Assembly: GCA_040235415.1 (NCBI GenBank)
Contig: JBECKR010000335.1
Span: forward strand, 1 to 16,096
Source of the DNA: JBECKR01 sp040235415
GTDB lineage: Bacteria > Acidobacteriota > Polarisedimenticolia > Polarisedimenticolales > Polarisedimenticolaceae
Direction of reading: 5' to 3'
Length of the DNA: 16,096 nt
The notes under the pieces are model-generated. The model was not told the origin of the DNA. It saw nothing but the letters and a program-made list of their open reading frames with translations, and searched no databases. Shown here piece after piece: positions 1 to 6,442 of the stretch. Position numbers and translations under genes: made by a program. The first letter of the stretch is position 1. Every line of letters starts with the position of its first letter.

Positions 1-396
1 GCCTCGACCTGCGACACCGTCCAGGTCGACCTGTCGGTGACCGGCGTCAACGACGTCTTCGGGGCGAACTTCGTATTGAACTACGATCCGTCGAAGGTCC
101 GGTTCGCCGGACTGTCGACCACGGGATCTCTACTCGCGGACGGCGGGGTCACGGTGTTGCAGCAGGTCGGCTCGACCGCGGGCGCCATCACGGTGGGGCT
201 GTCGCGCCAGACGACGACCGGGGTCGACGTCACGACGACGCGGCTCCTCGCGCGCGTCCTGTTCCAGCGGGTCGCGAGCGCGCCGGCGACGGACGTGCTG
301 GCGCTCGGTAACACCACGCTCCTCGACAGTCAGGCGCCTCCGCAGCCGATTCCGGGGGTCACCTGGTCCGGAGGATCGTTCACGATCGTTCGTTGA
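1..396 (+). CDS. Cohesin-domain-like protein, C-terminal fragment (5' end outside window)
   Basis: The reading frame is open from base 1 and ends at TGA 394-396, so only the last 131 residues are visible. They read as one beta-rich module. The opening run DTVQVDLSVTGVNDVFGANF is followed by LNYDPSKVRF, a G-rich stretch and a terminal strand ending GGSFTIVR. The pattern 'x-V-x-V-x-h-x-V-x-G-h-x-G-h-x-h-x-L-x-Y-D-P-x-x-h-x-F' is typical of cohesin/CBM-like carbohydrate-associated domains, which are usually secreted or surface-exposed. No dockerin repeat, membrane anchor or sorting signal follows the domain. In non-cellulolytic bacteria such domains occur in many exported proteins, so a cellulosome should not be inferred. 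An internal GTG at 37 is not a credible start because the domain's first strand begins upstream of it. I am fairly confident of the fold and do not know the function. Confidence 0.6.
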   Translation, partial: ASTCDTVQVDLSVTGVNDVFGANFVLNYDPSKVRFAGLSTTGSLLADGGVTVLQQVGSTAGAITVGLSRQTTTGVDVTTTRLLARVLFQRVASAPATDVLALGNTTLLDSQAPPQPIPGVTWSGGSFTIVR

Positions 397-658
397 CCGG
401 CCTCGCCGCCGTCGGCAAGGACCCGTCGATCCTCGGAAGCACGGGCGTGTGGGGGGCGAGCATGTTCACCTGCCCGGCGGGGAGACGCCGAGCGCCACGC
501 CCGGGGGGACACCCGCCGATCGGCCCGTGGAACCGTTCCCGTTCGGCGCGCGCCTCCGGCAAGCGATGCGTTGTCACCGCTCTCGGCGACGTCGAGTCCG
601 CTCCCGTGGATCGACGTCCCCATCGAGCGGGGGCACCACCCTCGCCACGGAGGCCGCA
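397..658. other. Intergenic region upstream of the cytochrome pair
   Basis: This 262-bp G+C-rich spacer has no coding frame I believe. It holds an 8-bp inverted repeat (cgggcgtg 442-449 and cacgcccg 496-503) separated by 46 bases, with no T-run after it. A Shine-Dalgarno GGAGG lies at 649-653, five bases before the ATG at 659. I cannot identify a convincing promoter or terminator. Confidence 0.4.
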
Positions 659-1132
659 ATGTCGTCCGGTTCCCGATACCTGTCCCGGCGGGTCACGCGG
701 ATCTCGTTGGGTGCGACCGTCTCGATCGCGATGGCCCTCGTCGCCGGCTGCGGCGGAGGCGGAGGATACGGAGGAGGAGGCGGTGGCGGCGGCGTGACGA
801 CGCCTCCCGAGCCGACCTTCGCGAACGTGCAAACCCGTGTCTTCAACGCGAAGTGCGCGTTCGTGGGTTGTCATGCCGGCGCGAACCCACAGGAGGGGAT
901 GAACCTGAGCGCAGGCCAGGCCTACGCCAACATCGTCGGCGTCGCGAGCGTCGAGAACCCCCAGTTCCAGCGCGTGAATCCGGGCAACGCCGCGGATTCG
1001 TACCTCTACATGAAGGTGATCGCCGATCCCAGGATCACCGGGGCGCGGATGCCGTTCGGGGAACCGCCGCTCTCGACCGAGGACCGCATGCTGATCGCGG
1101 ACTGGATCCAGGCCGGCGCGCCCAACAACTGA
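659..1132 (+). CDS. Small cytochrome-c-like lipoprotein, copy 1 (CX4CH)
   Basis: This 157-residue exported protein starts at ATG 659 behind a strong GGAGG (649-653). The longer frame from 449 adds a non-signal-like Arg/Pro-rich stretch. An Arg-rich n-region and hydrophobic stretch lead to a lipobox LVAGC with Cys31, predicting a lipidated membrane-attached protein. A Gly-rich linker (32-45) precedes a compact domain. That domain has a CX4CH motif (Cys66, Cys71, His72) and a later GARMPFG segment whose Met131 is a plausible second axial haem ligand. It ends in an LIADWIQAGAP helix as in planctomycete-type cytochrome c domains. A role in periplasmic electron transfer is inferred from the family. 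CX4CH is wider than the usual CX2CH spacing, so haem attachment is likely but not certain. A tandem paralogue follows at 1279. Confidence 0.72.
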   Translation: MSSGSRYLSRRVTRISLGATVSIAMALVAGCGGGGGYGGGGGGGGVTTPPEPTFANVQTRVFNAKCAFVGCHAGANPQEGMNLSAGQAYANIVGVASVENPQFQRVNPGNAADSYLYMKVIADPRITGARMPFGEPPLSTEDRMLIADWIQAGAPNN

Positions 1133-1658
1133 GCCGCTCCGGCGGCAAGGGGACACCCGGGCCCCGTCCCCCGATCCGTCCCCCCGAGGGGCGCGGGGGA
1201 TTCGTTCGTCGGTTACCACCGTATCTGGCGGTTTCGTTCGCGCTCTTGTGAACCGATCGCGCCGCACGGAGGTACGGAATGAGCGACTCCCCTCGGAAAA
1301 CGGCGTATCGACTCGCGGTTGCCGGCTTCGTCGTGCTCGCTGTCGCCGCGGTCGCACGATGCGGCGGAGGCGGAGGAGGGGGAGCGGGCGGAATGACGAC
1401 TCCGCCCTCGCCGACGTTCGCGAACGTCCAGGCGAGGATCTTCACGCCGAAGTGCGCCCTTTCCGGGTGCCACGCGGGCTCGAATCCCCAGCAGGGCCTG
1501 AACCTGCAGGCCGGCCAGTCCTACGCCGACGTCGTCGGCGTCCCGAGCACGGAGAACCCGCAGTTCCAGCGCGTGAACCCCGGCAACGCCGCGGATTCGT
1601 ACGTCTACATGAAGGTGATCGCCGATCCCAGGATCACCGGGGCGCGGATGCCGTTCGG
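962..1658 (+). repeat. Direct repeat within the tandem cytochrome genes (962-1059 and 1561-1658)
   Basis: The 98-base block at 962-1059 recurs at 1561-1658 with 3 mismatches by my count. The last 55 bases of each (1005-1059 and 1604-1658) are identical. The rest of the two genes is much less similar. The repeat unit is 599 bp. It reflects gene duplication, and the block is a candidate for gene conversion or recombination between copies. Confidence 0.85.
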
Positions 1659-1731
1659 CGGGGCACCGCTGTCGACCGCGGACCGCACGCTGCTCGCGGA
1701 GTGGATCGAGGCCGGAGCGCCGGACAATTGA
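1279..1731 (+). CDS. Small cytochrome-c-like exported protein, copy 2 (CX4CH)
   Basis: This 150-residue paralogue of the preceding gene starts at ATG 1279 with GGAGG at 1268-1272. It has the same architecture: hydrophobic N-terminal segment (about 12-27), Gly-rich linker, CX4CH (Cys59, Cys64, His65), GARMPFG with Met124, and a C-terminal WIEAGAP helix. Over the last 83 residues the two proteins differ at 18 positions by my alignment. The cysteine after the hydrophobic segment (Cys28) is preceded by Ala-Arg rather than Ala-Gly, so the lipobox is degraded. This copy may be membrane-anchored by an uncleaved helix or processed differently. The 146-bp spacer from copy 1 suggests co-transcription or separate expression; no clear promoter is visible. 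Haem binding and an electron-transfer role are inferred from the family. Confidence 0.7.
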   Translation: MSDSPRKTAYRLAVAGFVVLAVAAVARCGGGGGGGAGGMTTPPSPTFANVQARIFTPKCALSGCHAGSNPQQGLNLQAGQSYADVVGVPSTENPQFQRVNPGNAADSYVYMKVIADPRITGARMPFGGAPLSTADRTLLAEWIEAGAPDN

Positions 1732-1796
1732 GGCGCCGTCGCGGGAATCGATCCGGCTCCCGCGGCGTTGACTACGCTGGAAAGGAGGCCCATCCG

Positions 1797-2768
1797 ATGG
1801 CGCCCATCCCGCTGGCTTCGAGCTCGCCGAGCGGTCTCGACCGGGTCCGCGCGCGGCTGCTGACGGCGCTGCACGTCGGTCGATTGCGCCCCGGCGACCG
1901 CGTCCCGTCCGTGCGGCGGCTGGCGGATCTCACCGGAATGAACCGCAAGACGGTGCATCGGGCCTATTCCGCGCTGGCGCGCGAGGGCCTGCTCCAGGTC
2001 CGACCGGGAAGCGGGACGTTCGTCGCGGAGAGGGAGACGAAGGTCGCGGAGACGCCGGCCGCAACCGACCTCGTCGCCTCGGCCAACCGTTGCCGTGCGG
2101 AAGCCGCGGCGCTCGGCCTCTCGCCGGCCACGTTCGCCCGCTTCGTGGCCGCGTACCTCGCGGACGGTCTTCTGGGGCTGCCGGTGACCGTGACGGAGTG
2201 CAACCGCGAGCAGCTCGAGATCATGGCGGGAGACCTCGTCTCCGGGCTCCGGGTCGCGCCCCGCACCGTCACGCTGTCCGATCTCGAGGCCGATCCCAAA
2301 GGGGCCGTCGCGGGAACCCGAACCGTGGTCACCACGGACTGCCACCTCGGCGAGGTCGCGGACGCGGTCCATCCGCTCGGGATCCCGGTCTACGTCGTGT
2401 CGCTCGACCCCGCGTTCCCCCAGGTGATCTCGAGCCTGGTGCGGCGCTCCCCGCTGCTCATGGTCGTGCGGGACGCGCGTTTCGCCCCGGTCTTCGTCCG
2501 GCTCCTGCGGCAACTCGGCGCGGACGACGGCGCGATCCGCCGGCTCACGTTCGCCGAGCCCGCCCGCCTCGGGGCGGAGCTACGCGCGCTGCCCCCCGAC
2601 GGGCACCTTTTCGTGTCTCCCACCGTTCGCGAGCTCGTCGAGGCCAGGATCCCCGCCGGGTACCGCCGGGTGCCCGGGGCCTGGCACGTCCGCGACGGTG
2701 CGCTGGACCGCCTGCGGGCGAGCCTCGCGCTCGACGTCGCGCTGCGCGAGACCGCCGGCACGCACTGA
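1797..2768 (+). CDS. GntR-family transcriptional regulator with unrecognised C-terminal domain
   Basis: The protein has 323 residues. The ATG at 1797 follows an excellent AAAGGAGG (1781-1788, 8-base spacing); the frame is open further upstream but only as a shadow of the cytochrome gene. Residues about 13-77 are a GntR winged helix-turn-helix. They contain LRPGDRVPSVRRLADLTGMN, then a recognition helix KTVHRAYSALAREGLL and the wing VRPGSGTFV. The remaining ~245 residues match neither the FCD nor the UTRA effector signature I know, and there is no PLP aminotransferase domain, so it is not MocR-type. The segment around 175-230 (VVTTDCHLGEVADAV, then IPVYVVSLDP) alternates beta strands and helices and could be a ligand-binding Rossmann-like domain. 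Target and ligand are unknown. It lies downstream of the cytochrome pair and 8 bp from a convergent aminotransferase gene. Confidence 0.82.
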   Translation: MAPIPLASSSPSGLDRVRARLLTALHVGRLRPGDRVPSVRRLADLTGMNRKTVHRAYSALAREGLLQVRPGSGTFVAERETKVAETPAATDLVASANRCRAEAAALGLSPATFARFVAAYLADGLLGLPVTVTECNREQLEIMAGDLVSGLRVAPRTVTLSDLEADPKGAVAGTRTVVTTDCHLGEVADAVHPLGIPVYVVSLDPAFPQVISSLVRRSPLLMVVRDARFAPVFVRLLRQLGADDGAIRRLTFAEPARLGAELRALPPDGHLFVSPTVRELVEARIPAGYRRVPGAWHVRDGALDRLRASLALDVALRETAGTH

Positions 2769-2776
2769 GCGTCGAT

Positions 2777-3946
2777 TCAAGCGCCCCCGAGGCGGCGGCG
2801 GAGTCGCGCGATCCCGTCGTCGAAAACGTGCCGCTCCGGCAGCAGCGCGAGAACGAGATACGCCTCCGACGGGAAGTCGTAGAAGTACCCGGGCTGGACG
2901 AGCACGCCGTCTTGCTCCAAGAGGTCGAGCGCCCAGCGCTCCCCGGTCCGGACGGCGGGAACGCGGAGCACCGCGCTCCACCCGCCCTCGACGTCGAGCA
3001 CGTCGAACGGAGCGCCGCGGGCGGCGTCGCGCACAGCGGCGAGGTTGCCGCGGATCCGCTCGCGGACGGCGTCCCGAATCGTCCCGCGGCCGGCGACGAG
3101 CGCGGGCGCCGCGAGCTGCACGGGAGCCCCGACCGACAGGTAGGTGTCCGCCACGAGGTCGAGACGATCGAGAGCGGCATCGCGATCCGCGACGGGCCCG
3201 GCCACGACGATCCAGCCGAGTTTCAGCTGGGGAAGACCCGCGACCTTCGAGAGGCCGCTCAGGACGTAGGTCGGAACCGTCTCGAACGCCGCCAGCGTGC
3301 CGGCGCGCGACGGCTCCTCGCGCAGCGGATAGTCCAGGAACACCTCGTCCGCGATCAGCGCGAGGCCGCGGCGACGGCAGAGCTCGGTGAGCCCGTCGAG
3401 CTCGGCGCGAGCCAGGAACGAGCCCGTCGGATTGTTCGGAGACACTACGACGACCGCACGGGTCCCGCCGTGCACCGCGGCGGCCAGGCCGTCGAGATCG
3501 ATCGACCAGCCGTCGCGGTACGCGAGCGGATACGGCGTCGCGCGGAGGCCCTCGAGGCCGGCGAGGTACTCGAACAACGGGTAGGACGGGCGCGGGACGA
3601 GGACGTCGTCTCCGGGGTCCGCGAGGGTCTTGAACAGGAAGCCGTACGCCTCGCTCGTGCTCGCGGTGAGCACGACGTCGTCCGATCGGATCTCCGCTCC
3701 GTGGTCCGCGTAGTACGCCGCGACCGCGTCTCGCGCGACGGGGAGACCGCGCGGATTCGGGTCGTAGTCCAGGATGCCGGCATCGGCGATCGCACGCCGG
3801 ATCCCCGGCGCATCGTACGGCAGCCGGCAGCGGGTCGGATTCGAGACCGTCAGATCGAGGATCCGCTCGCCTCGAGACCTCGCCCGCGAGACCGCGATCG
3901 AGAGCGCGTTCGGCTCGAGGTCGAAGCCCGATCGTATGGATGCCAT
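2777..3946 (-). CDS. PLP-dependent aminotransferase, class I/II (alanine/aspartate type)
   Basis: This 389-residue fold-type I aminotransferase is full length for the family. Visible landmarks are the N-terminal LDLTVSNPTRC, a substrate/PLP loop TASTSEAYGFLF near 94-105, SPNNPTGS (169-176, Asn for the PLP ring), ADEVFLDYP (Asp200, pyridine nitrogen) and SGLSKVAGLPQLKLGW with the Schiff-base Lys at 234. It should transfer an amino group between an amino acid and a 2-oxo acid in the cytosol. Substrate cannot be read from sequence; AlaA/AlaT-like enzymes are the closest remembered group. The ATG at 3946 has no Shine-Dalgarno, but a TATGAT at 3953-3958 lies 6 bases before it, so the mRNA is probably leaderless. 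It diverges from the squalene-synthase-like gene at 3994 and converges on the GntR gene. Confidence 0.88.
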   Translation of the reverse strand: MASIRSGFDLEPNALSIAVSRARSRGERILDLTVSNPTRCRLPYDAPGIRRAIADAGILDYDPNPRGLPVARDAVAAYYADHGAEIRSDDVVLTASTSEAYGFLFKTLADPGDDVLVPRPSYPLFEYLAGLEGLRATPYPLAYRDGWSIDLDGLAAAVHGGTRAVVVVSPNNPTGSFLARAELDGLTELCRRRGLALIADEVFLDYPLREEPSRAGTLAAFETVPTYVLSGLSKVAGLPQLKLGWIVVAGPVADRDAALDRLDLVADTYLSVGAPVQLAAPALVAGRGTIRDAVRERIRGNLAAVRDAARGAPFDVLDVEGGWSAVLRVPAVRTGERWALDLLEQDGVLVQPGYFYDFPSEAYLVLALLPERHVFDDGIARLRRRLGGA

Positions 3947-3952
3947 GTCGCG

Positions 3953-3958
3953 ATCATA
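3953..3958 (-). promoter_or_regulatory. -10 element of aminotransferase gene, leaderless type
   Basis: On the minus strand TATGAT is followed by 6 bases and the ATG at 3946. Initiation about 7 bases downstream would fall on or next to the start codon. No recognisable -35 hexamer or Shine-Dalgarno is present. Confidence 0.55.
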
Positions 3959-3981
3959 GCCCCGCCCGACGGCGGCGGCGG

Positions 3982-3987
3982 TACACT
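3982..3987 (+). promoter_or_regulatory. -10 element of squalene-synthase-like gene, leaderless type
   Basis: TACACT, within GGTACACT, is followed by 6 bases and the GTG at 3994. It forms a divergent pair with the minus-strand TATGAT at 3953-3958. The same GGTACACT octamer precedes the NifS-like gene. No -35 match or Shine-Dalgarno is seen. Confidence 0.55.
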
Positions 3988-3993
3988 ACCGCC

Positions 3994-5043
3994 GTGCCGC
4001 TCCACGACGACATCGCGTACTGCCGGGGGGTGCTTCCCGGCGTCAGCCGGACGTTCGCGCTGGGCATCGAGCGTCTGGGAGAGCCGCTCCGGGACGAGGT
4101 CGGGATCGCCTATCTCGTCTGCCGCGTGCTCGACACGATCGAGGACACGACGTCGCTGCCGCCGGTCGCGCGCGCCGGACTTCTCGACCGGAGCGCCGTC
4201 GAGCTCGCGCACCCGCGCCTCGCCGGGTCTTGCGCGGAGGCGATCCGGGCGCTGTTCGCCGAACCCGCTCTCGACGGTCCGGATCACCGCTTGTGCCGCA
4301 GCGCCGACCGCGTCGTGCGTGCGCTCCACGCGATGCGACCCGAGGCGGTCGACGCCATGCGCCGGAGCCTGCGCGAGATGGGCGAAGGGATGGCGGCCAC
4401 GGTGCGGCGAGAGCTCGGCGGCGACGGCTTCCAGCTCGACACCATGGCCGACCTGGAGCGCTACTGCTACTACGTCGCCGGAACGGTCGGACACCTCCTG
4501 ACCAACCTCTTCGCGCTCGACCGCCCCGCGATCCGGGGCGCCGTGGAGGCGCGGCTCCGGGCGCGCGAGGTCAGCTTCGGCCTCGGACTCCAGGTCACGA
4601 ACATCATCAAGAACGTCACCGACGACGTCGCCCGGGGTGTGGCCTACGTTCCGCGGTTCCTGTTCGATCGCGCCGGCATCGACCTCGAGACGCTCGTCGC
4701 GGATCCCGCGGACCCGCGGGGCCGGAAGGTGACGGCGGGGCTCGTGGAGCACACCCTGCCTTGGCTGGACCAGGCGCTCGAGTACACGCTCGCGATTCCG
4801 CGGTCGGAGCGGGACCTGCGGCAGTTCTGCGCGCTGCCGCTTCTGCTTGCCGTCCGGACGCTCGCGCTCGCGGCGGGCTCGACCGAGGTGTTCAGCGAGG
4901 CGACTCTCAAGATCGCGCGCGACGAGGTGCACCGGATCGACGGGACGATCCGCGCCGCGCTCGACGACGACGACGCGCTGCGCGCAGCCTATCGCGACGA
5001 GTCGGCGCGCGTGCTCGCGATCATCCGCCGGATCGACGGATGA
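3994..5043 (+). CDS. Squalene synthase-like (phytoene/squalene synthase family)
   Basis: I choose GTG 3994 (349 residues). The frame opens at 3940, but that would put the first 18 codons inside the promoter and across the divergent gene's start. The protein begins at the expected SQS helix: YCRGVLPGVSRTFALGIERL, then YLVCRVLDTIED with the first Asp-rich motif at 47-51. Next come RYCYYVAGTVGHLL (156-169) and the second metal-binding motif NIIKNVTDD (203-211), then VAYVPRFLF. This resembles eukaryote-type (ERG9-like) squalene synthases more than HpnC/HpnD. The predicted reaction is head-to-head condensation of two farnesyl diphosphates, feeding hopanoid, sterol or carotenoid synthesis; no cyclase is in the window. 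Asn207 stands where characterised enzymes have the first Asp of the second motif. The stop codon overlaps the next gene's ATG (ATGA). Exact product is uncertain. Confidence 0.82.
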   Translation: MPLHDDIAYCRGVLPGVSRTFALGIERLGEPLRDEVGIAYLVCRVLDTIEDTTSLPPVARAGLLDRSAVELAHPRLAGSCAEAIRALFAEPALDGPDHRLCRSADRVVRALHAMRPEAVDAMRRSLREMGEGMAATVRRELGGDGFQLDTMADLERYCYYVAGTVGHLLTNLFALDRPAIRGAVEARLRAREVSFGLGLQVTNIIKNVTDDVARGVAYVPRFLFDRAGIDLETLVADPADPRGRKVTAGLVEHTLPWLDQALEYTLAIPRSERDLRQFCALPLLLAVRTLALAAGSTEVFSEATLKIARDEVHRIDGTIRAALDDDDALRAAYRDESARVLAIIRRIDG

Positions 5044-6368
5044 CGGCCGTGCTGGAGCGTCTGTTCCGGCTCGGCGAGTCGGGCACGGACGTCCGCACCG
5101 AGGTCCTCGGAGGCGTCACGACGTTCCTCACGATGGCGTACATCGTGTTCGTCAATCCGGCGATCCTGTCCCAGACCGGCATGGACTTCGGCGCGGTCAT
5201 GACGGCGACCTGCCTCGCCGCGGGCGTGTCGACGTGGGTCATGGGGCTCGCCGCGAACTACCCGATCGCGATGGCGCCCGCGATGGGAGAAAACGTCTTC
5301 TTCCTGACGGTCGTGACGGTTTCGGGCGTCTCGTGGCAGGTCGCCCTCGCGGCCGTGTTCGTCTCCGGAGCTCTGTTCTTCCTGCTGAACTTCCTCCGGA
5401 TCCGCGAGCTCCTGATCGACGCCGTGCCGCCGAGCCTGAAGCTCGCGATCGCCGTCGGTATCGGACTGTTCATCGCGCTGTTGGGCCTCCACGACGCCGG
5501 CGTCGTCGAGGGCGGCGGGGCGCTCCTGCGGCTCGGGCGACTCGGACGCCCCGCGACCCTCGTCGCTCTCGCCGGGCTCGCCGTCACGGTCGCGCTCATG
5601 GCCCGCCGCGTCCGCGGCGCGATCGTTCTCGGAATCCTCGCGGCGAGCGGCCTCGCCTGGGCGCTCGGCCTCGTGACGCCCCGGTTCCCGCTCGCGGTTC
5701 CCCCCTCGCTCGCCCCCACGCTCGGAGCGCTCGATCTCGAGGGCATGTTCCGGCCCGACATCGTTCCGGTCGTCGTCGTGTTCCTCTACATGGCGGTGTT
5801 CGACGCGATCGGGACCCTCATCGGCATCGGGGAGCAGGCCGGGTTCCTGCGTGACGGCAAGCTCCCGAGGGCGCGCCGCGCCCTGATGGCGGACGCCTCG
5901 GGAACGCTCTTGGGATCGCTTCTCGGCACGTCGACGGTCACCGCGTACATCGAGAGCGCAACCGGAGTCGAGGAGGGAGCCCGTACCGGTCTCGCGAACC
6001 TCGTGACCGGGACGCTGTTCTTCCTCGCGTTGTTCCTCGGGCCGCTCGCGGAGACGGTCGGCGGAGGGATCGCGGTCGAAGGGGGCTCGCTGCGGCCGAT
6101 GACCGCGCCGGCTCTGATCGTGGTCGGCAGCCTGATGGCTCGCAACGTCGTGCGGATCGACTGGAGCGATCTGACCGAGTCGTTCCCCGCGTTCCTCGTC
6201 ATCGTCGGCATCCCGTTCAGCTTCTCGATCGCCGACGGCCTGGCGCTCGGGTTCATCGCGTATCCGCTGCTGAAGCTGCTCTCCGGACGCCCGCGCGAGG
6301 CTTCGGCGCTGGTCTACCTCCTCGGCGCGCTGTTCGTCGGCATGTTCGCGATGCGCGCGCTGGTCTGA
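5040..6368 (+). CDS. AzgA-type purine (adenine/guanine/hypoxanthine) permease
   Basis: This 442-residue polytopic inner-membrane protein of the NCS2/AzgA (COG2252) type is close to the usual family length. Landmarks are TEVLGGVTTFLTMAYIVFVN (20-39), ATCLAAGVSTWVMGLAANYP (56-75), the substrate-site loop APAMGENVFF (79-88), FDAIGTLIGI (254-263), and STVTAYIESATGVEEGARTG (298-317). About 11-13 hydrophobic segments can be traced. The family imports purine bases with protons. The loop reads MGEN rather than the GMGLN of E. coli-type members, so substrate preference may differ. The ATG at 5040 overlaps the TGA of the squalene-synthase-like gene, implying translational coupling. I see no metabolic reason for that pairing. 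The frame is open upstream to 4230 only as a shadow of the previous gene. Confidence 0.88.
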   Translation: MTAVLERLFRLGESGTDVRTEVLGGVTTFLTMAYIVFVNPAILSQTGMDFGAVMTATCLAAGVSTWVMGLAANYPIAMAPAMGENVFFLTVVTVSGVSWQVALAAVFVSGALFFLLNFLRIRELLIDAVPPSLKLAIAVGIGLFIALLGLHDAGVVEGGGALLRLGRLGRPATLVALAGLAVTVALMARRVRGAIVLGILAASGLAWALGLVTPRFPLAVPPSLAPTLGALDLEGMFRPDIVPVVVVFLYMAVFDAIGTLIGIGEQAGFLRDGKLPRARRALMADASGTLLGSLLGTSTVTAYIESATGVEEGARTGLANLVTGTLFFLALFLGPLAETVGGGIAVEGGSLRPMTAPALIVVGSLMARNVVRIDWSDLTESFPAFLVIVGIPFSFSIADGLALGFIAYPLLKLLSGRPREASALVYLLGALFVGMFAMRALV

Positions 6369-6381
6369 CCCGCCCCGGACC

Positions 6382-6410
6382 TTCACGACGGCGTTCGGCT
6401 GCGGTATAAG
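6382..6410 (+). promoter_or_regulatory. Sigma70-like promoter of the molybdopterin oxidoreductase gene
   Basis: TTCACG (6382-6387, 4 of 6 to TTGACA) and TATAAG (6405-6410) are 17 bases apart. The predicted start is near 6417, giving a short leader with GAGGAG (6432-6437) five bases before the ATG. This is the only promoter here with a recognisable -35. Confidence 0.6.
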
Positions 6411-6442
6411 GGGATCTTCCCGGTCGCATTCGAGGAGATTCG

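Noticed and set aside
1..396. Cellulosome component
   Set aside because: A single cohesin-like domain fragment, with no dockerin or glycosidase nearby, is not enough; such domains occur widely in exported proteins.
442..503. 8-bp inverted repeat (cgggcgtg/cacgcccg) as an operator
   Set aside because: The arms are 46 bases apart, far for a dimeric operator, and chance pairing is likely at this composition.
760..800. Gly-codon repeats in the cytochrome genes as a CRISPR or microsatellite array
   Set aside because: They are short in-frame Gly linkers after the lipobox cysteine, with no spacers or regular period.
1167..1200. Hairpin tcccccg/cggggga as a terminator between the cytochrome genes
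   Set aside because: The 7-bp arms can pair, but no T-run follows and such pairings are frequent in this GC-rich sequence.
1797..3946. MocR-type regulator made of GntR plus the neighbouring aminotransferase
   Set aside because: The two genes are convergent on opposite strands and each has its own stop, so they cannot encode one fused protein.
2090..4501. An 803-codon plus-strand open frame
   Set aside because: It runs antisense through the aminotransferase and across the divergent promoter; its translation is Arg/Pro/Ala-rich with no motifs. It is a high-GC shadow frame.
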